Source: an uncultured Prolixibacteraceae bacterium (lineage in GTDB: Bacteria; Bacteroidota; Bacteroidia; Bacteroidales; Prolixibacteraceae). From it: 64,000 nucleotides of DNA. This document shows positions 54,855 through 63,908 of the stretch, piece after piece (position 1 is the stretch's first letter; each line of letters opens with the position of its first letter). The stretch spans positions 124,001 through 188,000 of the forward strand of contig CALGIG010000107.1 in NCBI GenBank assembly GCA_937915865.1, written 5' to 3'. Below the pieces are notes generated by a model. The model ran no database searches. It saw only the letters and a list, made by a program, of their open reading frames with translations, and had not been told where the DNA came from. Both the position numbers and the translations under genes were made by a program.

Positions 54855-56150
54855 CTAAAACTCTTTGATAGCTGATAGTTTAGTCAAAAGTGAATCGCGG
54901 TGAATGGTATAATCTGGCATATATTTTTTATCGACAGGTAAGCCGGGTTCCGATTTAACTTTCAGTGGATCGATTGGCGACCCATTAAAAAACACGCGGA
55001 AGTCGAGATGAGGACCAGATGCTAATCCGGTTGCCCCAACATATCCAATAAGCTGGCCTTGTTTTACATGAGAACCTAATGAAATTCCTGCAGCATATTT
55101 ACTCAGGTGCATGTAACTTGTGGTGTAAACCGAATTGTGTTTTATTTTTAGGTAATTACCGCCACCTGCAGGCTGATAGGCTTTTGCAACAACAGTCCCA
55201 TCTCCGATTGACATAACTGGCGTACCTGTTGGCGCAGCATAATCGACACCAAAATGCGGACGATAGATTTTTAACACAGGGTGAAATCTGCTTGCCGAGA
55301 AAAATGAACTAATCCGGCTAAACTTCAAAGGCGATTTCAGGAAGGCTTTTTTCAGACTTTGGCCTTTGTCGTCAAAATACGAATCTTCGTTATCCTGTGT
55401 AAAGCGGAAAGCATAATAGGTTTCTTTGTTATGGTAAAATTCAGAAGCAAAAATACGGCCTATTCCTATAGACTTACCATAAACGTAATTTTCTTCAAAT
55501 ATTACCCTGAACTTATCGCCTTTTTGCAATCCATAAAAGTCAATGGTCCACTGGTATATGTCGTTCATGGACAGGGCAAGATTAGGATCGAGAGCTTGTT
55601 CCTCCAATGTATTCCAAAGTGATGAAGTAATAACCCCACTGGCTGTTTTAATCTGTGTAACAATTGGCTTCTTCTCACGGTAAATTCTCAGACTGTCTTT
55701 TAATTGGTAAACTACATAATCAACAGGGTTTATTTCATAAATAAAATAATCGACTTTACTGGCATCTTTCTTATTCATGAAAAAATAAAACGTATTGTTG
55801 ATTTTCATTTTTCTAACATCAAAAGTCAATACTGATTTCTTTGAAATTTCATCAACTTTTGTCATTGAGATACCTTTTGTCACCAGAATGTCAGAAAGAT
55901 TTTGACCAGAACGGACTTTGCCCGGAACCACAGTAAACGAGTCGATTGGTAAATTGAAAAGCAATACTGGTTTTGGAGGTTCAACCTCTTTTTCTGTAGC
56001 CAGTTCTTTCATTAATTTTTGGGTTTGGTAATAATCTACAATGAAATAAGCAATTTGAAGAAGAATAATAAATGCAAATGCCCAAATCAGGATTTTTCTC
56101 AGTTTCCGATACTTTTCAGGAATTCTGATTTTTGGAATTTTAATTTTCAT
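54855..56150 (-). CDS. M23-family metallopeptidase with N-terminal membrane anchor
   Basis: 431 residues. One N-terminal membrane segment (ILIWAFAFIILLQIAYFIV, about 19-37), then a beta-rich middle (about 60-280) like the OapA/NlpD-type domains of YebA-like endopeptidases (VRSGQNLSDILVTKGIS), and a LytM/M23 domain (about 300-400). Zinc ligands are in HFGVDYAAPTG, and HLDFR supplies the last His, with SYMHLSK as the catalytic His. The protein should cleave peptidoglycan cross-links in the periplasm. Its 3' end meets the TrmH gene. Confidence 0.93.
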   Translation of the reverse strand: MKIKIPKIRIPEKYRKLRKILIWAFAFIILLQIAYFIVDYYQTQKLMKELATEKEVEPPKPVLLFNLPIDSFTVVPGKVRSGQNLSDILVTKGISMTKVDEISKKSVLTFDVRKMKINNTFYFFMNKKDASKVDYFIYEINPVDYVVYQLKDSLRIYREKKPIVTQIKTASGVITSSLWNTLEEQALDPNLALSMNDIYQWTIDFYGLQKGDKFRVIFEENYVYGKSIGIGRIFASEFYHNKETYYAFRFTQDNEDSYFDDKGQSLKKAFLKSPLKFSRISSFFSASRFHPVLKIYRPHFGVDYAAPTGTPVMSIGDGTVVAKAYQPAGGGNYLKIKHNSVYTTSYMHLSKYAAGISLGSHVKQGQLIGYVGATGLASGPHLDFRVFFNGSPIDPLKVKSEPGLPVDKKYMPDYTIHRDSLLTKLSAIKEF

Positions 56151-56378
56151 GGTTTATTGGTTTCATGTAATTACCGGAAATAATTCGATATGAATTTATT
56201 CCGCAACTGATTTTCCCGTCTTTTCAAAAGTAATAAAATAAAAAAGGAATAGGAATTGGAAATGCTTAGTAGAATGTATTTTGTGGCTACAACATTGTTA
56301 ATCGATGGGTATAAATGCTTAGTAATTTAGGCATTAAACCAAACCAAAAAAAAGTGTTAATGATTGTAAACGGTTGGT

Positions 56379-57269
56379 TTAACCTTTCAATTTATCAAAC
56401 CCCTTGCCATATACTCCCATTACGCTTCCCATAGAAATAAATGCTTCAGGATCAATTTCTTTTACTTTTCTGAAAATGATACTGGCTTCTTTTTTCCGAA
56501 CAATTGTCATTAATATTTTGACATCCTGCTGAGTGTACCATCCTGTCCCATCTATTACAGTTACTCCGCGAACCGATTCGGTATTGATAAAATCCGCAAT
56601 TTCATCGTATTTGGACGAAAAAATAAAAATTTGGGCAGAAGCATTCGAACCACTAAGGAAAGCATCAAGAGTATACGAAACTACAGCCATTGTTACAAAA
56701 CCGTAAACCATTTTTTCGACTGAGTGTACAAGGAAATAGGATGAACTAATAATAATTACGTCGCAATATAAGATAATACGTCCCGGACTTATGTTACGAT
56801 ATTTGTTTATAATCATTGCAATAATATCAGTGCCACCAGTACTACCTCCGCGTGAAAACACAAGCCCAATACCTACGCCACCCATCATTCCACCTAAAAC
56901 TGCCGAAAGAAAATTGTCCTCAATTAGGGCGCCCGGAAAATATTCCTGGGGAATGGCGAACAATAGCGTTAATGTTACCATATTGAAAATGGTTTTCACG
57001 CCGAAATTAGGTCCTAGTATTTTGAGTGCAAATGATATTAACACTACATTGATTGCGAAATAGGTTAACCCCATTGGAATTTTCGTGCTGTAATATATCA
57101 CAGCTGCCAACCCGCTAATTCCTCCACCTGTGATTTGCGCCGGAATTAAGAAAAGTGTCCAGGAAAGAACGTATAAGATTAATCCGGCAAGCATTATGGT
57201 ATAATCTTTAACGATCGATTTTACCTTAACTTGTTTTGCTTTAGCCATCTTGTGCAATTTATTTGTCAT
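56379..57269 (-). CDS. YitT-family membrane protein
   Basis: 296 residues; the ATG at 57248 (MAKAKQVKVKS) is an alternative start. Five to six transmembrane segments (about 25-210) with GGGISGLAAVIYYSTKIPMG and GGVGIGLVFSRGGSTGGTDI, typical of the YitT/DUF161 fold, and a C-terminal soluble DUF2179 domain (VTVIDGTGWYTQQDVKILMT, ending FISMGSVMGVYGKGF). The biochemical role is unknown. Single gene; the 228 bp after it (56151-56378) hold nothing recognisable. Confidence 0.92.
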   Translation of the reverse strand: MTNKLHKMAKAKQVKVKSIVKDYTIMLAGLILYVLSWTLFLIPAQITGGGISGLAAVIYYSTKIPMGLTYFAINVVLISFALKILGPNFGVKTIFNMVTLTLLFAIPQEYFPGALIEDNFLSAVLGGMMGGVGIGLVFSRGGSTGGTDIIAMIINKYRNISPGRIILYCDVIIISSSYFLVHSVEKMVYGFVTMAVVSYTLDAFLSGSNASAQIFIFSSKYDEIADFINTESVRGVTVIDGTGWYTQQDVKILMTIVRKKEASIIFRKVKEIDPEAFISMGSVMGVYGKGFDKLKG

Positions 57270-57705
57270 GCAAATTACTGATTTTTAAATTGTGTCGCAA
57301 AAGAACTGTCCTTCTTTGGGTAATTATATGTGAAAAGTCAGGAGAATGCAGACTTAATAAAAAATTGACATTGAAAATCAGGTAGTTCTAAAAAAATATA
57401 GTGTAGAGCGATCGGATGTATTGTCTGTTTTTTTTGTATTTTCGTTTATGTCTTATGATTTTTGAGGGGGTGTTGATTAATTTTTTCTTGTTTTTTTTAG
57501 TAAGGCTAATTTTTTAAAAAGGGTATTGCGAATTATACTGCTTTCTTCAAATTTTACTCATTATCAACCCGTGTATTGTTTATGTTTTTGAGAATTTGGT
57601 AGTTAGATATTGATGTAATAAATTATGTTCATTTTGATCAAATAATTATTTTGTGGACGACAATTTTAATGTTTTTCTATTTTGTGTTTTTCCTAATTTT
57701 ACTGC
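57270..57705. other. Long A+T-rich intergenic stretch
   Basis: Between the divergent YitT and ispE genes. Many T- and A-runs, no open frame of note, no convincing inverted repeat. It must hold promoters for both genes; the stretch 57650-57700 has TTTTG-like boxes but not at clean spacing. Confidence 0.5.
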
Positions 57706-58518
57706 ATGATTTCATTTCCAAATGCCAAGATAAATATTGGTTTACTCATCACCGGGAAACGCCCCGATGGTTTTCATAATCTCGAAACAGTGTTTTTCCC
57801 TGTAAAATGGAGTGATGCCCTCGAGATTGCTTATTCCGAAGAACTTAACTTTTCTTCGAGTGGAATTGAAATTGCCTGCTCTTCTGAGTCGAACCTGGTT
57901 ATGAAGGCCTATCAACTGATCTCTGAAGACTTTAATATTCCGCCGCTCCGCATTCATTTACACAAACAAATACCTTTTGGAGCTGGGTTGGGAGGAGGTT
58001 CTGCTGATGGTGCTTTTATGCTCCGAATGTTGAATAAAACTTTTGCTTTGAATATTTCTCATGAAAAAATGATTGAATACGCTGCCCGTTTAGGTAGCGA
58101 TTGCCCCTTTTTCATGATTAATCAGCCTGTTTTTGCAACAGGGAGGGGCGAAGTTATGAGCCCTATCCATATTTCATTGAAAGGGCTTTCATTACTTATG
58201 GTAAAGCCGTCTGTTGTAGTTTCTACGGCCAGTGCTTTTCGATATGTGGTTGCGCAGCAGCCTGAAAATTCGCTACTTGACTTGGTTCAGTTACCTGTAA
58301 CTGAATGGAAGGGAAATATTTTCAATCAATTTGAGACATCAGTATTTCAGCAGTTTCCTGAAATTGAAGAAATTAAAAATCAATTATATAACATGGGAGC
58401 GATTTATGCTTCAATGTCGGGGAGCGGTTCGTGTGTTTTTGGATTATTCGTTGAACTTCCTGAAAATGTAGAAACGTTTTTTCCATCTACATGCCTGGTT
58501 TTCAGTCAGCAAATCTGA
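57706..58518 (+). CDS. ispE: 4-diphosphocytidyl-2-C-methyl-D-erythritol kinase
   Basis: 270 residues. It phosphorylates CDP-methylerythritol in the MEP isoprenoid pathway. GHMP-kinase motifs are clear: FPNAKINIGLLITGKRPDGFH with the catalytic Lys, PFGAGLGGGSADGAFMLR (ATP loop), RLGSDCPFFM with the catalytic Asp, and the C-terminal MSGSGSCVFGLF. Start at the ATG 57706 fits the family's N-terminus. It is a single gene here. Confidence 0.96.
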   Translation: MISFPNAKINIGLLITGKRPDGFHNLETVFFPVKWSDALEIAYSEELNFSSSGIEIACSSESNLVMKAYQLISEDFNIPPLRIHLHKQIPFGAGLGGGSADGAFMLRMLNKTFALNISHEKMIEYAARLGSDCPFFMINQPVFATGRGEVMSPIHISLKGLSLLMVKPSVVVSTASAFRYVVAQQPENSLLDLVQLPVTEWKGNIFNQFETSVFQQFPEIEEIKNQLYNMGAIYASMSGSGSCVFGLFVELPENVETFFPSTCLVFSQQI

Positions 58519-58822
58519 ATTGATTGGCATTCAGATGATTTTTTTCTCTTTTCTTTTTCAAGCCTTTATTTCCAGGCAAAATTCCTTTTGAATCTTTTCT
58601 GATGTATTGCATTGCGTTTCAAAAGATGTAAATAAACCAGACATAAATTGTCTAAAAAATTTACACAATCGATTCTTGATTTAGTATTTAATCATCTTGT
58701 TATCAGATAAATAGTATTTTGGCATTAATCTGGCATATCTTAATGTCGAAAACGTAATCAGTCAGGAAAACAATTAAACAAATCAGAAAAAACAATAAAC
58801 AAAACAATTAAAGCAAACAGTT
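58519..58822. other. Intergenic stretch upstream of the small-protein tandem
   Basis: A+T-rich, no gene. At 58737-58752 lies TCTTAATGTCGAAAAC, a form of the block TCTTAATAGTGAAAAC also present before the next two paralogues (59443-59458, 60126-60141), so it probably belongs to the promoter or leader. The remainder shows nothing I recognise. Confidence 0.5.
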
Positions 58823-59269
58823 ATGAAAACAACAATTAGAAATTTTATTACAATCGGTGTTTTGGCCTTTGTTGCTAATTTGGGAGCCAATGCTTCTGTG
58901 ATTAACAAAAACGTTAAGAATAGTATGGCTGTTGAAACCGAAAAGAATTTAAAGAACATTCAACCAGAGAATTGTTTAATGATTTCAAGTGAAAACCTAA
59001 CCTCTCTGAATTTTTCTGCAACGGAAAATTTATACGAGCAATGTGATTTTCAGAAAGAAGCTCAGCTTATTACCAAACAAATTGCGGACAGAGAAGAAGC
59101 AAAAGCAGTTCAGAAAGTTATGAGCAGAAACTCTTCTGTATTGACAGAAGGTAACGATTCAACTGAATTACTTGATTACTGGATAGAAGCTCAACTTATG
59201 ACAAAAACGTTGGCTGACCAAGCTGAATCAAATGCAATCAGTAAATTGGTAGCTGAAGGTAAGTTGTAA
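58823..59269 (+). CDS. Small secreted EAQL-repeat protein, paralogue 1
   Basis: 148 residues with a Sec signal (about 1-24, cleavage near ANAS). The mature part has a spacer and two copies of one helical motif: D75-M100 (FQKEAQLITKQIADREEAKA) and D118-L148 (YWIEAQLMTKTLADQAESNA), ending EGKL. The consensus of all copies is EAQL(I/M)xKxxADxxEAxA, amphipathic and charged. One Cys in the spacer and one just before repeat 1. Unlike the other two it has a longer leader. No known domain recognised; a periplasmic or secreted role is inferred from the signal. Confidence 0.75.
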   Translation: MKTTIRNFITIGVLAFVANLGANASVINKNVKNSMAVETEKNLKNIQPENCLMISSENLTSLNFSATENLYEQCDFQKEAQLITKQIADREEAKAVQKVMSRNSSVLTEGNDSTELLDYWIEAQLMTKTLADQAESNAISKLVAEGKL

Positions 59270-59303
59270 TATAACAGATATTTACAGTGTATTTGGCAAT
59301 TTT

Positions 59304-59335
59304 AAAAGAGCTGTTCTGAAAGGGATAGCTCTTTT
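59304..59335 (+). terminator. Terminator after paralogue 1
   Basis: A 9 bp stem (AAAAGAGCT with AGCTCTTTT) and a 14-base loop, 34 bp after the stop, with the T-run in the right arm. Confidence 0.7.
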
Positions 59336-59502
59336 GTAGTAATTACATTAAGATAATCTTGGTTTTTCAATTTAAATTTAATTTAAGACAACTTTATCTT
59401 TTATTTAACCATTCCAGGAGTGACTTTTAATGTGTTTTTCAGTCTTAATAGTGAAAACAAGAAGAAACAAAAACAGAAAGAAAACAATTTAGATTACGAG
59501 TT

Positions 59503-59949
59503 ATGAAAACGAAAATTAGAACATTTATTATTGTTTGCGGATTAGCATTAACAGGATTTAATGCTAGCGCGACAAAGAACTACATAAACCTGAGGAATAA
59601 TGTAGTTTTTGAAGATGAAAAAAACGTAAGGAGCCTCAAAGCCGATGAAAACCTTACAATGTTGAACGAGAAAACAGGAACAATTGGAAGTGTTGTTAAT
59701 GAAAACTCAGATGCTGTTTTAGATTATCAGAAAGAAGCTGAGTTAATTATGAAGGATATTGCCGATTTGGAGGAAGCCAGAACTATCCAAATATTGTTGA
59801 ATAAATCAATAAGAAATTTGGAAACCGGCGATTTGAATGAAAAAGGAATCAATGTTGAGCAAACGGAAGCCCAACTTGTGATGAAAATGGTTGCCGACCA
59901 GCAAGAAGCAAGGACCGTAAGAAAATTGGTTGAAGATGGAAGGTTATAA
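59503..59949 (+). CDS. Small secreted EAQL-repeat protein, paralogue 2
   Basis: 148 residues. Signal MKTKIRTFIIVCGLALTGF is near-identical in layout to the others; cleavage near ASAT. Motif copies at about 74-99 (YQKEAELIMKDIADLEEAR) and 119-148 (QTEAQLVMKMVADQQEAR), ending EDGRL. The leader from 59443 to the start is strikingly like that of paralogue 3. It has diverged most in the motif (Ala to Arg/Thr changes), which suggests an old duplication kept under selection for the EA.L.xK..AD frame. Function unknown. Confidence 0.75.
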   Translation: MKTKIRTFIIVCGLALTGFNASATKNYINLRNNVVFEDEKNVRSLKADENLTMLNEKTGTIGSVVNENSDAVLDYQKEAELIMKDIADLEEARTIQILLNKSIRNLETGDLNEKGINVEQTEAQLVMKMVADQQEARTVRKLVEDGRL

Positions 59950-59984
59950 AAAATCAAATAAGTTTAGTTCCTCATTAGTGATTT

Positions 59985-60018
59985 AAGGAGTTGTTCGATA
60001 AGGAGCAGCTCCTTTTTT
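59985..60018 (+). terminator. Terminator after paralogue 2
   Basis: A 12 bp stem with two G-U pairs (AAGGAGTTGTTC with GAGCAGCTCCTT), a 6-base loop and six Ts, 35 bp after the stop. Confidence 0.8.
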
Positions 60019-60183
60019 ACTGCTATCAGTAAGGTTAATGAGCGCTTAATCTTTTTAAGCTTTTATTAAGATATTTTTATCCTTTATTTAACGCTTGGTC
60101 ATGTAACTTTTTGGCTTCTCAGTAGTCTTAATAGTGAAAACAATTAGAAACAAAGAATAAAAAAAACAATTAAATTACAAGTT

Positions 60184-60606
60184 ATGAAAACGAAAATTAG
60201 AAGCTTTTTTGCAATCACTGTACTTGCATTTGTTGGTATATTAAATGCCAATGCTTCAATAAACTTTGACGAAAAAAATTCAGCATCGGGTAATACAAAT
60301 TTAAATATTTCTTTCATGAACGATACTGAATTAAATGAAGCAGTTGACTACCAGAAAGAAGCTCAGTTGATAACCAAATGGATTGCCGATATGGCTGAGG
60401 CTAAAGCTACTCAGCAGGTTATTGAAAAAAATACGGCTTTGGTTTGTGAACCTGCCGAAAACAATGAAGTACTGATTGAGAATAGTTATGAAATAACCGA
60501 TTACAGAAAAGAAGCTCAGTTAATAACCAAGGCAATTGCTGACAGGGAAGAAACTAATGCTATTCAGAATTTGGTTAATGAAGGTAAATACTCGGAAAGT
60601 AGATAA
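60184..60606 (+). CDS. Small secreted EAQL-repeat protein, paralogue 3
   Basis: 140 residues with the same signal start (MKTKIRSFF) and cleavage near ANAS. Its two motif copies are the most regular: about 54-80 (YQKEAQLITKWIADMAEAKA) and 106-131 (YRKEAQLITKAIADREETNA), followed by EGKYSESR, an end that differs from the GKL/GRL of the other two. Leader and promoter-proximal block match paralogue 2. Each paralogue ends in its own terminator, so the three are separate transcripts. Function unknown. Confidence 0.75.
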   Translation: MKTKIRSFFAITVLAFVGILNANASINFDEKNSASGNTNLNISFMNDTELNEAVDYQKEAQLITKWIADMAEAKATQQVIEKNTALVCEPAENNEVLIENSYEITDYRKEAQLITKAIADREETNAIQNLVNEGKYSESR

Positions 60607-60623
60607 ATAGTTTAAGTGGTTAA

Positions 60624-60657
60624 AAAATGAGCTGCACCAAAAGGAGCAGCTCATTTT
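60624..60657. terminator. Bidirectional terminator between paralogue 3 and the ThrE genes
   Basis: A perfect 12 bp stem (AAAATGAGCTGC with GCAGCTCATTTT) and a 10-base loop. On the + strand it is followed by GTTTTTT; on the minus strand by a TTTT run. It lies 18 bp after one stop and 6 bp after the other. Confidence 0.88.
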
Positions 60658-60662
60658 GTTTT

Positions 60663-61166
60663 TTATGCCAGCGCTTTCTTTTTCTTATTGAATTTTGAAT
60701 TTTTAACCGATTCTTTTCTGGTTAAAAGCATCGGAATGGCAACTCCGGTTCCCAAAGCAATCAATACAAACATCATTTTTGCTCCGTTATTCACCGTTTC
60801 GACCAGTGTTTGCAAATATGCATCAGCATTCTCAATGTTAGTAAGAGAAATCATGCCAAGCATAAACTTATAGGCAAAAACTCCAGGGATCATTGGTATT
60901 ACTGACGGAATAGAAAATATCAGAGGGGGACTGTCTTTTACGTGTGCCATCTGAATGGCAACAAACCCAACGGCTACTGCGCCAAAAAAAGAAGCAAATA
61001 CAACGCTTATTCCAAAACTCATGGTTGTAAATTTGATAAGCCCACCCATTGCACCGATGCACCAAATTGGTAAAATTGTACGTTGCGGAACATTAAACAG
61101 GATGGCAAATCCGATGGCGGCAAACCCTGCCCAAAATCCTTTGATTAATATTTCTGTAAGCATCAT
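60663..61166 (-). CDS. Threonine/serine exporter, ThrE C-terminal half (ThrE_2 type)
   Basis: 167 residues with about four to five hydrophobic segments (LIKGFWAGFAAIGFAILFNVP, VVFASFFGAVAVGFVAIQMA, FSIPSVIPMIPGVFAYKFML). It corresponds to the second domain of ThrE, an inner-membrane exporter of threonine and serine, here as a separate chain. It begins 3 bp after the gene for the first half, so both are made together and should assemble. C-terminus is basic (KFNKKKKALA). Confidence 0.88.
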   Translation of the reverse strand: MMLTEILIKGFWAGFAAIGFAILFNVPQRTILPIWCIGAMGGLIKFTTMSFGISVVFASFFGAVAVGFVAIQMAHVKDSPPLIFSIPSVIPMIPGVFAYKFMLGMISLTNIENADAYLQTLVETVNNGAKMMFVLIALGTGVAIPMLLTRKESVKNSKFNKKKKALA

Positions 61167-61169
61167 TGT

Positions 61170-61937
61170 TTAAATGTGTAAAATCATTCGTACTGTAAAT
61201 AATCCCATTGCTATCGAAAATGCTATAATCAATCCGTTAATGGCCCGTATAATTCCATTTTGAAGGTTACCTTCCAATAAGTCGGTAACCGAATTAATGA
61301 GTGGAACTCCCGGAACCAGGAACAGGACTGAAGTTGCAAATGCTTTATCAGGTTGGGCGCCAATATGGTATATTTCGGCAAGCCCGGCAATGAAAGACGC
61401 TGTAACCGAAGCAAAATAAACACATAAATAAGGGTTAAACTTAACCCGAATAGCTTCTTGTCTGACGAAAAGCCCTATAACAGTTGCCACAAAGGTGACC
61501 AGCATTTCAATATAACTTCCTCCGGCAATTCGGCAAAAGGCCGAACCAGCAAGTCCTACCAGGCCTAAAACTACCAATCGCGGATAGTGTGGAAGTGCTT
61601 TTAACCGGTTAATTTCAGTAGTTATCTGGGCTACAGTCCATCTTTGTTCCAAAACGTTCCAGCTTAAATGGCTTATTCCACTTACCATTCTGAAGTTTAC
61701 ACCATGCGGGGATGTTCGCTTTAGCCGGCTAAAGAAGTATTGCTGATCTTTATCTAAAACGGTTAGCATAAGCGCCCGGTGAGTAATCAGCAACTCAGTT
61801 TTGTAGCCCAACCCGTTGGCAATTCGCTCCATCGTTACCCGAATCCGGTTCGAATTGGCTCCTGAGCTCATTAATAATGCCCCAATTTCAAGCAGGATAT
61901 TTCCTACCGATTGCGCATCTTCTTTTAACGTTTCCAT
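61170..61937 (-). CDS. Threonine/serine exporter, ThrE N-terminal half (ThrE_1 type)
   Basis: 255 residues. The soluble N-terminal part (GNILLEIGALLMSSGANSNR, RVTMERIANGLGYKTELLIT) is characteristic of the ThrE/DUF1212 domain. Five hydrophobic segments follow (YPRLVVLGLVGLAGSAFCRI, MLVTFVATVIGLFV, FATSVLFLVPGVPLINSVTD). First gene of the two-gene unit; divergent from the ferredoxin-NADP reductase-like gene with about 175 bp between. Confidence 0.9.
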   Translation of the reverse strand: METLKEDAQSVGNILLEIGALLMSSGANSNRIRVTMERIANGLGYKTELLITHRALMLTVLDKDQQYFFSRLKRTSPHGVNFRMVSGISHLSWNVLEQRWTVAQITTEINRLKALPHYPRLVVLGLVGLAGSAFCRIAGGSYIEMLVTFVATVIGLFVRQEAIRVKFNPYLCVYFASVTASFIAGLAEIYHIGAQPDKAFATSVLFLVPGVPLINSVTDLLEGNLQNGIIRAINGLIIAFSIAMGLFTVRMILHI

Positions 61938-62111
61938 TGTTGTATTATTAATTTTATATTTCCCGGGGGCTGCAAAAATATAATTTTCATTGTTCCCGAT
62001 TCTTAGTATAATCTTATCTTACTCTTAATTGTTCGAAAAGTTCACATTTTCTTTAAAATACTATAAACCAATTGTCAACGAACTTGTTCTGGTGTAGCAA
62101 AAATTTTAAAT

Positions 62112-62792
62112 ATGCCTAAAGCCGAAGAATATCGAAATTCGTCTATAACATTAAAAGAAGTGATAATAACCGGGAACGAAGAAGTTTCGCCCGGAGTACA
62201 TCTGATTTCGTGGAAGCGAGAACAAAACTTTATTCCTGGGCAGGTAGTCAAAATTACTATTGACCAATCAGTAGCCCCGCGAATTTACAGTGTTTGCAGT
62301 GGAAACAGCGAAGCCGAAATCCGGGTTTTGTTTAATGTAAAGGAAGATGGCATACTTACGCCCCGGCTTTCGGGAGTTATTCCCGGAATGAAGATTTGGG
62401 CATCGAACCCGTATGGAAGCTTTAAGGATTACGGAAACCCTGCATGGTGGATAGCTACTGGGACTGGTATTGCCCCGTTTTACAGCATGTTTCGCTCAGG
62501 AATTTCAGAAAATAAAACCTTGATACATGGCGCTCGTTACCTCAATCAGTTTTATTTTGAAGATGAACTGGAATGGGCACTGGGCGATAAATATATTAGA
62601 TGTTGTTCGCAGGAACAGTCGTGCAATGTTTTCCCCGGACGCGTAACCGATTACCTGAATGAACAGAAAAGCTTACCAACCGATATTAACTATTATCTTT
62701 GTGGCAAAGCTTTAATGGTTGTTGAAGTGCGAGACCTGCTGATTTCGAAAGGTGTCCCGTACGAAAACATCCTGGCTGAAATATACTTCTGA
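62112..62792 (+). CDS. Ferredoxin-NADP reductase-like FAD oxidoreductase
   Basis: 226 residues, short for the family and without its own iron-sulfur domain. The FAD-binding barrel shows FIPGQVVKI and PRIYSVCSG (the RxYS motif). The NAD(P) part has WWIATGTGIAPFYSMF and ends ENILAEIYF, close to the E-x-Y/W end of plant-type reductases. It moves electrons between NADPH and ferredoxin or flavodoxin. Near but probably not joined to rlmN (55 bp gap). Confidence 0.88.
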   Translation: MPKAEEYRNSSITLKEVIITGNEEVSPGVHLISWKREQNFIPGQVVKITIDQSVAPRIYSVCSGNSEAEIRVLFNVKEDGILTPRLSGVIPGMKIWASNPYGSFKDYGNPAWWIATGTGIAPFYSMFRSGISENKTLIHGARYLNQFYFEDELEWALGDKYIRCCSQEQSCNVFPGRVTDYLNEQKSLPTDINYYLCGKALMVVEVRDLLISKGVPYENILAEIYF

Positions 62793-62847
62793 GGCAGATT
62801 TTATTTTTCAACCTTTTGCCTTTTAACTTTTTACTTTTGTCCTGAAC

Positions 62848-63888
62848 ATGGAAGCACTCTTCGGAAAAACACTCGACGAACTGACCCAGGTGGCCATCGA
62901 ACTTGGGTTACCCAAATTTACAGGCAAACAATTGGCAGAATGGCTGTACCAGAAAGACATTCGTTTGATTGACGAAATGACCAACCTCTCGAAAAAGAAT
63001 CGCGATTTGCTGAGCCAGCATTACAAATTTGGTTTAGTTGAACCTACGCGCGTTCAGGAAAGCATCGACGGAACAAAAAAATACCTTTTCCCAACGCTTC
63101 AGAATAAATTTATAGAAACGGCCATGATACCCGACGACGACCGAAAGACGGTTTGCGTGTCGTCGCAGGTGGGCTGCAAAATGGGTTGCCTGTTTTGTAT
63201 GACCGCTAAACAAGGTTTCCAGGGGCAACTTTCCGCCGGAGAAATCGTCAACCAAATTCGCAGTATTTCTGAACGAAACGAGGTGACTAACATTGTTTAC
63301 ATGGGCATGGGCGAACCGTTCGATAACCTGGAGCAAGTGCTGAAAAGCCTCGAAATACTTACTTCGGAATGGGGTTTTGCTATGAGCCCGCGCCGCATTA
63401 CTGTTTCTACCATCGGCATCATTCCCGGAATGCTCACTTTCCTTAATAATTCGGAAGCGCATTTAGCCGTTAGTTTGCACACCCCGTTCGACGACGAACG
63501 CAAACGACTGATGCCGGTGCAGGTTGCTTACCCTATTGCCGAGGTGGTCAAAGAAATTAAAAGCTGGGACTTTGGCCGACAGCGCCGCGTTTCGTTCGAG
63601 TACATCGTGTTTAAAGGCTTGAACGATTCGCCTAAACATGTAACCGAACTGGCCCGTTTGCTCAATGGAATCAAATGCCGTATCAATCTTATCCGCTTTC
63701 ACCCTATTCCTGGCACTCCTTTGGAGGGGACCGATGAGCAAACCTTACAGCTTTTCAAGGATAAACTCAACGACAAAGGTATTCTTACCACCGTTCGCGC
63801 CAGTCGCGGCCAGGATATTTATGCGGCTTGCGGGCTGCTGAGTACAAAGGAGTTGCTGGGGAAAGGGAATTCAGTGCAGTTTGGTTAA
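62848..63888 (+). CDS. rlmN: Dual-specificity 23S rRNA/tRNA adenine C2-methyltransferase
   Basis: 346 residues. Radical-SAM enzyme that methylates A2503 of 23S rRNA (and A37 of some tRNAs). The cluster-binding CxxxCxxC is seen as CKMGCLFC (C110, C114, C117), followed by YMGMGEPFDNLEQVL, VSTIGIIPGM, LAVSLHTPFDDERKRLMP, and the C-terminal ASRGQDIYAACGLL with the methyl-carrying Cys. The N-terminal RNA-binding part begins KFTGKQLAEWLYQK. Intact. Confidence 0.97.
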   Translation: MEALFGKTLDELTQVAIELGLPKFTGKQLAEWLYQKDIRLIDEMTNLSKKNRDLLSQHYKFGLVEPTRVQESIDGTKKYLFPTLQNKFIETAMIPDDDRKTVCVSSQVGCKMGCLFCMTAKQGFQGQLSAGEIVNQIRSISERNEVTNIVYMGMGEPFDNLEQVLKSLEILTSEWGFAMSPRRITVSTIGIIPGMLTFLNNSEAHLAVSLHTPFDDERKRLMPVQVAYPIAEVVKEIKSWDFGRQRRVSFEYIVFKGLNDSPKHVTELARLLNGIKCRINLIRFHPIPGTPLEGTDEQTLQLFKDKLNDKGILTTVRASRGQDIYAACGLLSTKELLGKGNSVQFG

Positions 63889-63908
63889 GAAACCTGATTC
63901 ATATGACC

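Noticed and set aside
57270..57705. Non-coding RNA or hidden small gene in the A+T-rich gap before ispE
   Set aside because: No stable hairpin, no conserved motif and no frame with a plausible protein.
58823..60606. CRISPR-like or satellite repeat array
   Set aside because: The similarity is between whole genes and at protein level; there are no short identical repeats with uniform spacers. I see no CRISPR array anywhere in the window.
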